Assembly (NCBI GenBank): GCA_963585895.1
Contig: CAUZXS010002459.1
Span: forward strand, 62,001 to 126,000
Direction: 5' to 3'
Length of the DNA stretch: 64,000 nucleotides
Source: Sepioteuthis lessoniana
Lineage: Eukaryota > Mollusca > Cephalopoda > Myopsida > Loliginidae
Positions 32,241 to 43,357 of the stretch are shown here, one piece after another. Below the pieces are notes generated by a model, which was not told where the DNA came from, searched no databases, and worked only from the letters and a program-made list of their open reading frames with translations. Position numbers and translations under genes: made by a program. Within the stretch, counting starts at the first letter, position 1, and each line of letters begins with the position of its first letter.

Positions 32241-33150
32241 AATAAGTTATAGAATACACATATTTTTTAGTCATAAAATAATCAACCCCAAAAACATGGA
32301 TGAGAACATTCTAGAAATTTAGGATCAAAATTGCATAAAAATTAAAGTTACACTTTTATATTTTACAACCAATCAGCAAAAACATAGAATAAGAACATTC
32401 TAGAAAATCCGGTTGAGAAACTAATTAACAGAAAATATTTAGGTTCCAAAATAAATTAGTAAAAATACGAATCTATTTGTCTGCGCACTTGAATTTTAGG
32501 ACCCGCAATAAAACCGAACAAAATCCTATTTTTGATTCACTTTAGTTACCCCCAAATGTATAAATAACGAAGAATTTAATTAACTAGGGCATTCCACTAC
32601 CAACGACATTCCACTACTAGAGACGAGGACGGACAGCAGAAGGCGACGCCACAAGACTCGAAGCGAAAAGGCATGAAACCTTCTTTTGCCGACTACCAAA
32701 ATGCGGCACGTTGTCACCAAAGATCATGAACGCACGTGCCGTCTTTAAAAAACAAAAGGTCCATACTTACAGTCCATCACTTATATACACACACGCATAC
32801 ACATGTATGTAAGTAAAGTCAATTTATTATCCTCTTTACTTCGGCCAACTATGGACACATTGATTCAATAGCATTTACTAACATGTAAACACACACACAC
32901 ACACGGGCGAGCAAATCATATTTTTATTCTACTGGCTATAGCAGTGTTTCCAACATACACATACACACACATAAAATGAACATTTTATTTTTAGTTATTT
33001 TTATACTGTTTGTTATGGTTATTCAATTGCTTGTTTCTTAATGTTCGGTGTTATCACATTCCATTTATTTACGTGCTTGCAAAATTTGTGCTGTATTTGT
33101 GGAACTAAACCTGAAAGTAACCCCCGTAAACTACGGAAGATAAGCTCTCT
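32241..33150 (+). mobile_element. LTR, family H, copy 1 (probable solo LTR)
   Basis: Aligns along its length to 35,231-36,054. Shared words include GAACATTCTAGAAA, AACCAATCAGCAAAAACATA, AGAAAATATTTAGG, the promoter-like TATAAATAAC, and GTGCTGTATTTGTGGA near the 3' end. Divergence is substantial. No primer site or gag follows this copy. Confidence 0.6.
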
Positions 33151-33850
33151 CCCACCACTAAGTCAAAAGCTATTTAAAGAAGGAATAAGTTATAGAGGTT
33201 AGGGCAAGCTGTGTTGCCGTTTGCTATCTGACTCCATTCTGAGGTTATTCTATTCTTATCCCACTTTTGTTTTGTTGGTTTAACTCTAATGGCCCTAAAA
33301 GAATTATATGAAATAAGAAGATAGTAACAGATTGGAAATGAAGACATTTTTTATATCTTTCCTTTATTCCTGGGTTCAACAACCATTCAGTGGGTGAGGA
33401 AATTCTCCCTGAATACAAATGAAATGGTTGAATCCCCCAATCAAGGTGTTAAAATGCGTTAGTCGTTTCTTGGGTATATATGTGTCCTTATTCGGTATTA
33501 ACAGCTTTAACGACGTATTCAGTATATAAAGCTTTAGCGATGTATTAGTCACTTTTGGGAGTTCGTCTAATTCCGATGTTTTAGTCATGGGTTGGTAGTG
33601 AAAGAGACGACTACTACCAGTGGAAGGGTTAGTCAATGCGTCGTCTAAAAGACGAACGTATGGCATCCTCCACCAGTTACCAAGGTGTTGGTACTCCGCT
33701 GGTCGCTGTTGAAAAGAGAGTGAGCTTCCTCCTTTTGTCGGGACGGTCCCTTTTCTTTGCGTATGCGTCACCTCTATTTCTGTCAGAGGCCTCTGGGAGT
33801 TTCTGCACATTTTAATAATTATTTTAATCCAATTTTTTTATTTTATTTAT
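33151..33850. repeat. Unclassified repeat ending in the CTCTGGGAGTTTCTGCA block
   Basis: 33,783-33,840 matches 3,024-3,075. Upstream, 33,400-33,780 is moderately G+C-rich with TATATAAAGC at 33,522 and paired GACGAC/GTCGTC words. It may be a retroelement LTR, but only the terminal part is duplicated in the window. Confidence 0.4.
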
Positions 33851-34224
33851 TCATTCCCTACAAAGTCATGACTTACAATTAGTTAAGTAAGTATAGACAA
33901 TTCTATACTTACAGTGGAAATATTTATTTCTTCGTTTATTCATACTATTTAGCACCCTAAAAAACAAAAGCAACCCCGTCCCAAAAATTACAACGAACAA
34001 ACAAACAATTCAAAAAAACCACCAATCCATAAAAGTCATCTTGTGGTTTGATACATTAAAGAACTTCAGAATGTTTTGCATACAACAGCTAATCATAGAT
34101 CGTTCAAATGTCACAAATCCTCTGGAGAGAAAAAGGCTCGTTGTACGGCCATGTCTGTGTAATACAGAAATCTTAACTGGAGAGATAGCAATCGTCTGAG
34201 AAACAGCAGTAAGTAAATGTAAAG

Positions 34225-34440
34225 TTGATGACCTTAGTCGAGGGTGACCAAAAGGCTCTCTTTTCAATAGCTACTACACCGAGGTGTAGGGGAGGGCGCT
34301 ACTTCTTTCCCTGGATTGCTCCACTTGACCCTTGACACGTACCTTATATTGCTGAGGGTTAAGCAAGAGGTATCAAGTACCATTTTTAAAGTCTTTGGTA
34401 TGATGCACTTGGGATTGAACCCAGATAATCATCATATATT
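34225..34440 (-). mobile_element. SINE group C copy
   Basis: Reverse complement of 24,410-24,660. Retains GGAGGGCGCTAC, TGGATTGCTCCACTT, GGTTAAGCAAGAGG and the B box complement GGGATTGAACCC. The A box side is degraded near 34,440. Confidence 0.7.
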
Positions 34441-35015
34441 AACGTTTTGTTCATTTCTATTTCCGAAAATACAGCTTCCGTCTCGATGCTTTTTGGACGT
34501 AACAGGTATTTTGAAAAAAAATAGTGTTTCATTCATTGTTCATATCTGTCTTCTGTCTCGATACTTTTTGGACATACCTAATGCATGTCCTCTTTTATAC
34601 CAATAATAAAAAAAATAGTTTGGGGGTATAAAGTGCTGTATGATGTTTAGTAGAAGATTAATTCATTAAGTATTGATTGTGCACTTCACGTGATATAATG
34701 GATCGTGTGTTAGATTTGCTGACTATTTCTAGTAAATGAGAATTTAACTTACCTTTTTTATTTATCTGCAACATTTTGTTTTTTTGTAGTCTTTCAGTCA
34801 CCTATCTCCCAAAGAAAAAAAGATATTAATTTCAGGTCATCGATTATCTCCCTTGTTTTTCACAATACATGAATTTTGCATTGCGAAAAGGATGACAAAT
34901 CAAAATAAAACAGAAAGAATTTAATAACATTTAAATAACAAAATGGGAGATAAATTCTTTACATGCAGAGTTACCTCCCTTAAGATATTGCTTTAGTTTC
35001 CTATATGAGATACTT
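34441..35015. other. No gene seen
   Basis: A+T-rich intergenic-type sequence. A TTTTGTTTTTTTGTAG acceptor-like word occurs at 34,778-34,793 but no coding frame follows it. Confidence 0.25.
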
Positions 35016-35230
35016 GTGATGTATTGGTTATCGTCGTAGGGATGGACACGTCGAAACAAGTTCAAATCCTGGATGAGTTTACATTTCACTTTGCGCTAAA
35101 ATGCTTGGAAAAAGTTTGAATCCAATTTATTTTCTTTCCAGTTATCAGTGAATATAGGGCAGGCAAGGCTCTTTCACATTGCTATGGCAACGGATCTAAA
35201 AAAAGAAACACTCTGAATTCAAACCTGTTA
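35016..35230 (+). mobile_element. SINE group A copy, degraded
   Basis: Contains TATTGGTTATCGTCGTAGGG (A-box side), AAGTTCAAATCCTGGA (B box), AGGGCAGGCAAGGCTCTTT and AATTCAAACCTGTTA. It is interrupted at its 3' end by the LTR starting at 35,231, so the LTR is the younger insertion. Confidence 0.65.
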
Positions 35231-36054
35231 TGGGATACACATTTTTTTCTAGTCTTAAAATAAGCAATAAAAACATACTTAAGAATATTCTAGAAATTTA
35301 GGATCAAAACCGCATTGGCATTTAAGTTACATTTTTATATTTTTCAACCAATCAGCAAAAAACATAGAATAGAACATTCTAAAAAAATAGGATCGGAAGT
35401 CGACTAAAAGAAAATATTTAGGCTCTAAAATAATATAGTAAAATACAAATCGGATTGGTCAATAAATGTCTACGCGCCAAAATTTTAGGACGATTCTTTG
35501 ATCTACAATGACGGTATAAATAACACACAGTTAGGGAGCCAGACACACACAAACTAAGACTAAGCCACTAAGCCATGAAGTCAGTAAAGCAGTAGCCGAT
35601 ATTTTGTCCGACAAATTCTTTTTCTTCCACAAAGTTCATGACCTAGCTACAGATGGCCGAGAATCACGTTCAAAAGAAAAACCCGACAAACTTTCTTTCA
35701 TCAACGGGACACACTGTCGCCACTATTATAAAACCCGCTATGAACTTAATGTAAGTAAGAACGACTTATTTACGGACTCCGTTAACATGAACATACACAC
35801 ACCTTTAAACAAATTTATTCTCTTCTTGCTAAACTTTATTTTCCAAAAGGCCATTTACACATCATGTATTTTATTTGTTTTCATATTCTGTTTTAAATTG
35901 TCTGTAGTTTAATGTTCGTTGTGTTCTATTCCATTTCTTTTACGCGATTGTAAAGTTTTGTGTTGTATTTGTGGAGGAAATAATATAGAGAGCAATACCC
36001 GCAAAATACGGACGCATATCTACTGAAATAACCAATATACATACAACCTCCACA
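35231..36054 (+). mobile_element. 5' LTR, family H, with primer-binding site
   Basis: Relative of 32,241-33,150. It has TATAAATAAC at about 35,514 and ends CTCCACA at 36,054. TTGGTGACCTTCCG (36,057) follows, in the position and style of a retrotransposon primer-binding site. A gag-like start is at 36,182. Confidence 0.65.
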
Positions 36055-36181
36055 AATTGGTGACCTTCCGACCGGTGAGAGCACGCATCCACAGATAAAA
36101 ACACAAAAACAAAAACAGCTCTCATTAAAAAAAAAAAGAAAAAAAAAAAACAGAAGAAAAAATTCTTACAACGCGTAAAAG

Positions 36182-36310
36182 ATGGAAAACAGCGACATTG
36201 AATCAACAACAGACACAATCATGCCAGATATGTAAACTGAGCTGCTGCAGGGAATGGAAAATTTATCCCTACAAGTTCAAAATTTGGTGAAGCTCAAAGC
36301 ATCCCAACAT
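36182..36310 (+). pseudogene. Start of a gag-like frame, truncated
   Basis: Begins MENSDIESTTDTIMPDM about 125 bp after the primer site. After a stop it reads TELLQGMENLSLQVQNLVKL, the helical N-terminus expected for a retroelement gag. It is cut off at about 36,305, where a different repeat begins. Confidence 0.5.
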
Positions 36311-36720
36311 TCCCGTCCTAACATGAATATATGGCTCCGATTGGCCAGCCAATAGAAACGCTGGAACAATCGTCCTATGGCATATTCATCGGGGTGGGTA
36401 GAGAAGCCCCATCCCGGGGCCCGTGTATAACCGGACAGCCAATCAAAAACTCTGGTCTGGCATTGCACGTCTTGGGGAGGGGGGAAGCTCCACCCCGCTT
36501 TTCTTTGATTGGTGAGCCACTCAATAATATTCTAAAATTGTATTAATGGCCTTGTGCCAGACTTTTGTCAGTAATTTTCCGTAGATTCGCACTCGGCCGA
36601 CATTAGAATTTGAAATAAAATTTTGTTTTTCTGTCCCATCAATCAAAACCCAGATCGACCGATTCGACACTTACAGTTAACAATCTTGGTGTCCTTGTCA
36701 ACTGTTGGTTTGACATTTCA
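36306..36720 (+). mobile_element. LTR-like promoter segment with duplicated CCAAT/GC modules
   Basis: Two similar 80-90-bp units (about 36,340-36,430 and 36,431-36,520) each pair CAGCCAAT with a G-rich block and CCCC(A/G)CCCC-type complement. A third ATTGG follows at 36,510. AATAAAATTTTG lies at 36,615-36,626. CCAAT boxes, G-rich blocks and a poly(A) signal within 300 bp fit a compact LTR. Boundaries are unclear. Confidence 0.35.
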
Positions 36721-36763
36721 ACTTAACCCATTCTAGCGCGTGGGGTTGCCTGGTGCGAAACCA

Positions 36764-37037
36764 TTATCATTATTATTATTATTATTTACTCCTTTAGAGT
36801 TTTACATATAAGTGTTAGCTGGTGGTTTTTCACAGGAGTTTGAGTGACAGCAAGTCTCCTCAAGTCTCCAGGACTCGTCTCAGGATTCTGGCCATTCTTA
36901 GCAATGCTGTCGTTTGGATAGTCTCTACCCGTCCGCCAACGTTCAAGTCTTTCAGGCCTTTTAATAATCCTTTAGTTATTGTGCCTAACGCACCAACCAC
37001 TATTGGCACAATCATTTATAATAATAATAATAATAAT
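36764..37037 (-). pseudogene. CR1/L2-type LINE C-terminus with an ATT-type tail
   Basis: On the minus strand 37,014-36,830 reads IVPIVVGALGTITKGLLKGL, then TIQTTALLRMARILRRVLE. This is the conserved C-terminal end of reverse-transcriptase proteins of a widespread animal LINE group. (ATT)n/(AAT)n runs flank it at 36,764-36,786 and 37,018-37,037. Only the last about 60 codons remain. The family label is from memory of this motif. Confidence 0.65.
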
Positions 37038-37380
37038 GATATTTTTCTACACTACCCAATTAGTCCTAAATATTTAATTTAATATCGCCAGTAAACTTGT
37101 AACACAATGATAATGTTACAGCATGCGTCTAAAAATAACAAATCCTAAAAATGACTTATTTATTCATCTTTTTTTTTTGTCGTTGTTATGTGTGTTATAA
37201 TGGAGATCAATTTCTTGGTTTGCAATAATTTTGGTATCGGAAACAACTTTGTGAATATCGGAGAAGAAAAAGTAATAACTCACTTGAATATTTTCTTTTT
37301 TTACTTTTTGATGAAAATGTTTTTGTTTTTTTATGCTTCTTGGGGGTCTAGTTGTTAGATAAGTTTTTTTCTTCGGCCTG
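37038..37380. other. No gene seen
   Basis: A+T-rich filler without supported coding or repeat features. Confidence 0.3.
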
Positions 37381-37384
37381 TACT

Positions 37385-37560
37385 TTCTCTTTTCTCACTT
37401 CTCTTGGGTGTAGTTTCAGAAATTTACTAAACTTTTTGCATAGATCTGACACAAGGCCATATGTATTGAGCACCCAATGAGACTCGAACTCACTCGTGAA
37501 GGTTTGCTAGTTTAGCTTGCCAACCATTACACTACCTAAGACTGCGCTTTTATTTGGATC
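37385..37560 (-). mobile_element. tRNA-derived SINE (group E)
   Basis: On the minus strand the A box TAGTGTAATGG (about 37,535) and B box GAGTTCGAGTCTC (about 37,490) are followed by TGGGTGCTCAATACATATGG and CTTGTGTCAGATC. Diverged relatives with a recognisable box or tail are at 55,745-55,895 and 58,785-58,895 (minus). Confidence 0.65.
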
Positions 37561-37809
37561 TCTTCAAACAATCGGTTCTTTTCTATATCCTCTGAATCTT
37601 AAGTTTAAGTTAAACTTTGTCTTCCCTAATTCTATTGGTTAATTCCTATCTCCTAAGAGTCAGGTGGTTCGTCCGTTATCTGTGGAATGTTAAATCGGGG
37701 TCTGACGTCGGTTAATCTGACTTACGTTTACTTTTAGAACCTATAAAATCTTTTTTTTTTTTTTTTACTGAATGGACATTTTTAGAAAAAGATGTTTTCA
37801 CTTAAAACT

Positions 37810-37975
37810 ACAATAGATTTATTTGACCCATCGACAAGGACCCTAAAAGGAACTACCGTTCCAGATCAGAGTGGGTCTGGGAGTAATGGCTATGAAAAAA
37901 TACTTCACACTCCTCAGAACTCTAAAACTGGATTCTTACCAAATGATACTATTTAGGGTCACACATAGGACACCG
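37810..37975 (+). repeat. Repeat D central fragment
   Basis: Contains TTGACCCATCG...AGGACCCTA, CTACCGTTCCAGATCAGAGT and a degenerate GGTCACACATAGGACAC, the conserved central block of repeat D, without its head. Confidence 0.55.
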
Positions 37976-38179
37976 CCTTTTTCTAATGAAAAGATCATTT
38001 TAAAAAACGATTAAAAATCAAATAACAAAACATCAAAGAAATTTTGACACTTTGCCTATGTGTAAATATGCACAATAATATTTAAGGAAAACATGATTTT
38101 ACATTTTTAGAGATTAAAAGAATGAAAAAAAACTTTTGTCGTGCGGTCAACTAAGATAAGAGTTTTTCTTTTTAAGATA

Positions 38180-38260
38180 AAACACTGGTTCCCGAAGATC
38201 ACCAAAGTTAAGCAGCGACGAGCCTGTTCAGTATTTAGATGAGTGTTTTATACCAGACTA
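38180..38260 (+). pseudogene. 5S rRNA-derived fragment
   Basis: ACACTGGTTCCCGAAGATCA, AAGTTAAGCAGC, GAGCCTGTTCAGTATTTAGA and TACCAG follow the order and spacing of positions of about 25 to 105 of metazoan 5S rRNA, including the internal promoter region. The 5' quarter and the 3' closing strand are missing and several paired positions are changed. It is a pseudogene or the head of a 5S-derived SINE, not a working 5S gene. Confidence 0.65.
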
Positions 38261-38300
38261 AGTAAATTTCAAGAAAGAAAAAATGCTTTTAAGTACTTAC

Positions 38301-38561
38301 GTTTGGGATTTGAAAAGAAGTTGGATTTGAAATCATTTCCAATATTATAGATTGTTTGATCCAATAACTGAAAATCAATCCAAATATAATGCCAAAAATG
38401 AACGCCGATACAACTAAGTAGACTTGGAAAATAAGAGAATGTATTATCTTATTTTTTGAAGAGGCAGTTTTATATTTTTGGATCGGCGCCCAGGATATCT
38501 CTTCATAAACAGGAATTATGGAATCAATATTTTCAGAACGAATGGTAGAGGAGTGATCCAT
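38301..38561 (-). CDS. First exon of a type II single-pass membrane protein
   Basis: Minus strand ATG at 38,561; 87 codons end at a strong 5' splice site, CCAAAC|GTAAGTACTT, at 38,300. The N-terminal 40 residues are polar and charged (MDHSSTIRSENIDSIIPVYE). A roughly 25-residue hydrophobic segment follows (HSLIFQVYLVVSAFIFGIIF onwards), then a polar stretch where the exon ends. Positive residues before the membrane segment predict a cytoplasmic N-terminus. No conserved domain is present in this exon. Downstream exons would lie to the left; the only candidate is the terminal exon at 23,069-23,430, but the phases (0 here, 1 there) require at least one intervening exon. Confidence 0.5.
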
Positions 38562-38699
38562 TTTTGTGTGTATTCAACTGTCAACAATTTAGCTTTTGAA
38601 CGGATATAATTTTTCGGAGAAAAAAAATGAAAAAACCCATCTCTATTTCACTTTCTTTTTTAATGCGGAAAGAAAAGAAAAAATTGCGTTGTATTTTAA

Positions 38700-39741
38700 T
38701 CATACATCCTGTATGCATCAAGGAGGTCTTCAGTGATGCAACTGTCTTCATTGCCGATTTCGGGTTATCTTTACCTCATCCGGTTTCGGCTACCTACTTA
38801 TGCCACCACCACCGCCATCAACAACAAGCAGCCAAACAAGGAGGAACAAGGCCCGGGTCAGGTCCAGCCCAAGACAAATGACCCAGAGAGCTGGACCGAA
38901 GTGACCCGTAGGAAGAAGAAGTCCCCCAAATCCGGAGACTCAAGCCAAGCCATCATTCCTCCTGTCAAAAAGACAGGAGAAGCACCAGCAACAACATCAG
39001 AAACCCCAAGACCAACATCGCAACCAACTCCAACACCAGCTCCAACACCAGAATCACCAACATGAGCAGCTCCGTCGAAAAAAAAAAAAAGAAAAAAAGA
39101 ACACAAGAACCTATGGAGACTACAGTGAATTTTAAGAGGAGAAGGGAGAGCGGAGAAGGGGCCTCCAAAAAAATGTGTCAAGAAAAACCCATCTTAAGAC
39201 AGGCCCCTCCTCTCAAGCTCAACCTGCAGTTCCACTGCAGCCAACACCTCCACTACCACCACCAACTCCCCCCCAACAAGATGTACATTCAAAACCCCCA
39301 CAACAAAAGGACATTCCCTCCCCCAAACAAACATCTGACCCCCAAAAATAACTGTTACACATGAACTTCTTTCTAAAAAACACCGTCCCTACCAAATCCC
39401 CCTCCTAAGATCCCAATCGGCCGAGAGAACCAAAACAGAAGGCCTTGCTCGCACCCCATCTCTTCCCTCTCTGAGCCCCTCTTCATTTTCCTCAAAGGAA
39501 TTGTTCCCCGCTTCACCCGTTTCACCCAGAACACCAAAAGACCCTCCTGCTCGAAAAAAACAAACAAACAAACAAGCCGGCAGGAGGAGAAAAACAAGGA
39601 GTGGACGATTGAACAAATCAGGAAGGCAGCGGCTTTGTGCTCAGTAGAACCGGAAGCAGTTGGTGATTTCCAGCTTCGAAAGGCAATAAAGCTGCTGAGA
39701 AAAAGTGAAAGGACAAAACGTGGCAAACCCTGTAAATTTTA
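38700..39741 (+). pseudogene. TX1/L1-type LINE ORF1, C-terminal half
   Basis: Frames across this stretch give DPESWTEVTRRKKKSPK (38,878), a Pro/Thr-rich linker (TSQPTPTPAPTPESPT to 39,062), basic tracts with poly-A slippage (39,078-39,100), and a C-terminus EWTIEQIRKAAALCS...RKAIKLLRKSERTKRGK ending at a stop near 39,741. It is the nucleic-acid-binding protein paired with the ORF2 that follows after about 340 bp. Its N-terminal half is represented by the copies at 14 and 16 kb. Several frameshifts; the 5' end is truncated. Confidence 0.6.
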
Positions 39742-40082
39742 GGAGTGCACCCATGGTGACCACTTTTGTCCGGTCAGCTGGTGACCGTACCAGCGGCGTG
39801 TGAAGTTCCTGAATACGGTCTGTCAGACTGACACGGGCATAAAGTTGGCGGTGTCGGAGCACTCCAACCGTAAAAAATGTTTATCCTACTGTTCAGGGAG
39901 GGTCCCCATTTCGGTTCACCCTCCTTTTATAGGTCCCTAAAGGTGCGGTTCCCGCTGGGTGTCGGAGGATTTACCAGGGACGACTGAGTTAACACTGAGC
40001 TCGACACCGGCTCCTTGCGTCAGGCCGTCGGCATCTTTACCCCGAAGGATTTCCGGTCCGTAGTCGACAGTGATTAGGGTAA

Positions 40083-43000
40083 GTGGGATTGATGGCTTTA
40101 AACCTTGCCACTTTGAATGTGAAAGGACTGAGGGATCCAAGCAAGTGTACGCGCTTGCTTGGTGAACACAAGAACCTGTGTGTAGATGTCGTTGCAGTGC
40201 TAGAAACCCACTTCACTTGCAGTGCCAACTGTCGTGTGCTGGAGGGCGATTTTAACGTCTTCGTAGCATACGGCAGCCGTACCAGTGCTGGGGTTTCTTT
40301 GCTAGTTAGACGCAGCCTTGATGCTGATGATGACGTTGTTTTTGCAGGTGACGGGGGCCTACTGGTCGTGGCCGATGGTGCCGTTAAAAGTTACAAGTTC
40401 TGTCTGGTTGCGGTTTATGCATCCAATATCGCTGCGGCGAGGGTTCCCTTTTTTCTTCGGTTGGTGCCGTTTCTGGACGATACAAAGCAGATAGTGTTAA
40501 TGGGTGATTGGAATGCGATCCTTGATCCCAAGATAGATAAGGTCGGGCGGGGAGCTAGCAGGTCGGGAAGGTGTGAAAGCTGCCTTGTCGGCCTTATGAC
40601 TCGTCATGACTTGGTCGACAGGTTTCGTCAGGATCACCCAGGGCGGGAGATGTGGACGTGGCTAGATCGCTCGCCCTCTGCCAAAGTGGCTTCTTACTTG
40701 GACAGAGTGTTAGTTAGACGAGCTGACATTGATTTCGTTAGTTGTCCCACGTTCCACTTGATAGCGTGGACTGACCATAAACTGGTTAGGGTCAGTCTAC
40801 GGTTAGCTAATAGGCCTAGTCTAGCCGGCTACTAGAAGTTCAATACTTCCTTTCTGAAGATACGGGACTTCCAGGATCGCCTAGAATCCCTAATTAAACG
40901 GGCGTTAGTGGGGGCGGTTACCGGCAATAGGTGGTGGGTATCTCTTTAACACAGGATTAGAGATTTCGCCACCAAGTACGGTCGACAACTCAACCTAAAT
41001 AGGACCAAGGAGGCGAAATCTATAGACAATAGACTTTCCCGGGCGGTGGCTGGGGGGAGAGAGGGACTCCCTAACCGTAAAGCTAGAGGGGACCTTGAGA
41101 GTAGCGAGCGCTACAAGGGATACGTAGTTAGATCTAGGATAAAGAGAGTTCTCAACGAAGCTGTGAAATCGAACGCGACTGCGCGTGATGAAGAAGTGCG
41201 AACGATCCCCGATCGGTATATCGCTTCTGTCAAGACCCCTGATGGGCGACTGCTGCGATCGAGTGGTGAGATGCGTGATGCCTTTCGGACGCACTTTCGG
41301 GATCGCTTTGCCCGCTGCACTGATCTCGCGCTCCGGGAGTTTCGCAGCTATCTTGCCGACTTCCCCCGCCTTGGGGTGGCTGAAGCGGCTAGTTGTGAGG
41401 GTGTGGTTACTGAATGCGAAGTCCGTGATGGGTTGACGCAGATCGGCCTCAACAAGTCGCCAGGACTAGATGGTTTGCCCTACGAAGTGTACTTGAGGAT
41501 GTAGCACATGTTTGTACCTATTCTGACGGATATGTTCAACCATTGGTTCGCCCAGGGAGCCATCCCTGGTAGTGTTACCAAGGGCGTGATCACATTGCTG
41601 AAGAAAGGTGGCAGGCATGTTTGGGAGGGTTTAGACGATTACAGGCCCATAACTCAGAGTTAAAGATTTTGGCCCGGGTCCTAGCGAATCGTTTACAGCT
41701 TGTCATTAGCGATCTGATCGGCCCCGAGCAGACCTACGTTGTGAAGGGAAGATCGATCCAGGACAATCTGCTCTTGATTCGCGAGGTCCTAGAGGGGATA
41801 AAAGCCGACACTGAAGCCGCCCTGATCAGTTTAGATCAGTCCAAGGCCTTCGATAGGGTTGACCATCGTTTTTTTTTTTTTGCGACTGTTTTGGAGACTT
41901 CCGGATTCAAACCGGAGTTCTGCATATGGATTAGCATGATGTACCACAATCCTCAGACAGTGGTGCAGGTGAACGGAAGGCGTTCGAGGGCGTTTGCGAT
42001 TGAGCGTTTGGTCCGGCAGGGCTGCCCCCTGTCTCCTCTTCTCTATGTCCTCGCTTTGGAGCCCTTGCTCCGTAGGCTTGGGGATAAGGAGACAAATCCG
42101 GCCCTGCGCGGTGTCCCTTTTGCTGGCCCTCTTTTGGCAAGGGTTTCCACGTTTGCTGATGATATCACAGTGTTTGTATCCCACCGCTTGGATATAAAGG
42201 CTGTGAAGAAGGCGGTTGGCGAGTACGAAAGGATTGCAGGAGCTAAGGTCAATTTTGACAAAAGCGGAGGTTTGCGAATCGGTGCTTGGAGGGGTAGCAA
42301 TACTCTTCCAGGGCCCTTCTGCTGGAGTGACGGACCCATCCGCATCCTCGGGGTGTGGTTCGGGCATGACCTCTTACTGGAGCGAAATTGGTCGGAAGTA
42401 CAAGCTAAGGTGAATGCTCAAGTGGGAATCTGGCTTTCAATGAGGTTGTCCTTAAAGGGCAGGGCGGAGGCGTGCGCCGTTTACGTCTTCCCCTTGATCC
42501 TTTACTTATTGGTTGTACTTCCTCTGCATATTGGTCAGGGGAGGTGCAAGGCCGATAGTCCGTAGGCAGGTCTGTATCCAACGTACACGCAACGGGGGCC
42601 TAGGTGTGCCTGATCTGGAGAGCCACTGGCTTGCTGAAAGACTTGCATACTTGGGCCTATCCTTGACGGGAGACGCAGTGTGGAGACGAAAGGCAAGTCG
42701 GACTTTTCCTCGCCTCAAGTCAGACCCAAGGACTGAAGGTCGACGTAAGCCTTTGGGTGAAACACTGTTTGTCCGCAAGTGCCGAAAGGCCCTTCGTAAC
42801 CTTCTTGGGTCCAGTGACCTTTCACGGCCTCGGAAAGAACTGTATCGGGAGCTAGTGGTGGGTTCCTCTTCTGATCCTCTTAGCGAGTGGCGTTGCTGGA
42901 CGGCGGAGGAGATCCGCTCTCACTGGAATTGGGCGCCAGGATCGAGCTTCTTGAACAACTCCGAGTTCTCGCTCACCTGGCGACTTGTTCGAAATGTGTT

Positions 43001-43190
43001 ACCCCTTGTCGGCTTGAACTACAAAGCGGGTCTGGCAGACATGCCCGATTGCACTCGCTGCGGCAGTGGTTTGGAAGAAATGGCTGAGCACACCTTCTAC
43101 TACTGCGAGCGAGTTCGCCCGTTCGCAGATTTTTTGGCTTTTTTTTTTTTTTTTTTTGGCAGATTTTTTGGCTTCGTCCTATCGCTTTTT
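40083..43190 (+). pseudogene. TX1/L1-type LINE ORF2: endonuclease and reverse transcriptase
   Basis: Apurinic-type endonuclease at 40,092-40,825: NLATLNVKGL, metal-binding E in LETHFT, MGDWNAI, LDRVLVRRAD, and TDH replacing the usual SDH. Linker and palm start at 41,046-41,620: IGLNKSPGLDGLPYEVYL, DDYRPIT. Reverse transcriptase at 41,621-42,540: KGRSIQDN, SLDQSKAFDRVDH, RQGCPLSPLLYVLAL, catalytic STFADDITVF. C-terminal region at 42,513-43,130 with a CTRCGSGLEEMAEHTFYYC zinc motif. Stops at 40,833, 40,947 and 41,502 plus two frameshifts inactivate it. Near full length and the largest element in the window. Confidence 0.92.
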
Positions 43191-43357
43191 AAATTCTAAA
43201 AACTGTTTTTACTGGTGTTGTTTTTGTTTTTGAAGGCATTGTTGTTGATTTTATTGCTTTCGCATATGATTGTGGAGGCTCCAAACTGTCATGTAATATT
43301 GGGAAACCTTCTGGGACTGGATACCAGCAAGTTGAGCTTTTTTACCCCTCTTTCCTA

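Noticed and set aside
34745-34790. Apparent 13-nt minus-strand micro-exon between a CAG and a GTAAGT
   Set aside because: The upstream region is purine-rich with no pyrimidine tract, and there is no neighbouring exon to fix the frame.
38180-38260. Possible functional 5S rRNA gene
   Set aside because: The 5' quarter and 3' closing strand are missing and several conserved positions are changed.
38858-39181. Minus-strand Gly/Val/Leu-rich frames opposite the LINE ORF1
   Set aside because: They are the complement of the Pro/Thr-rich linker of ORF1 and have no independent signal.
41831-42367. 178-codon minus frame opposite the LINE reverse transcriptase
   Set aside because: Shadow of a G+C-rich coding region. 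The plus strand contains the full reverse-transcriptase motif series.
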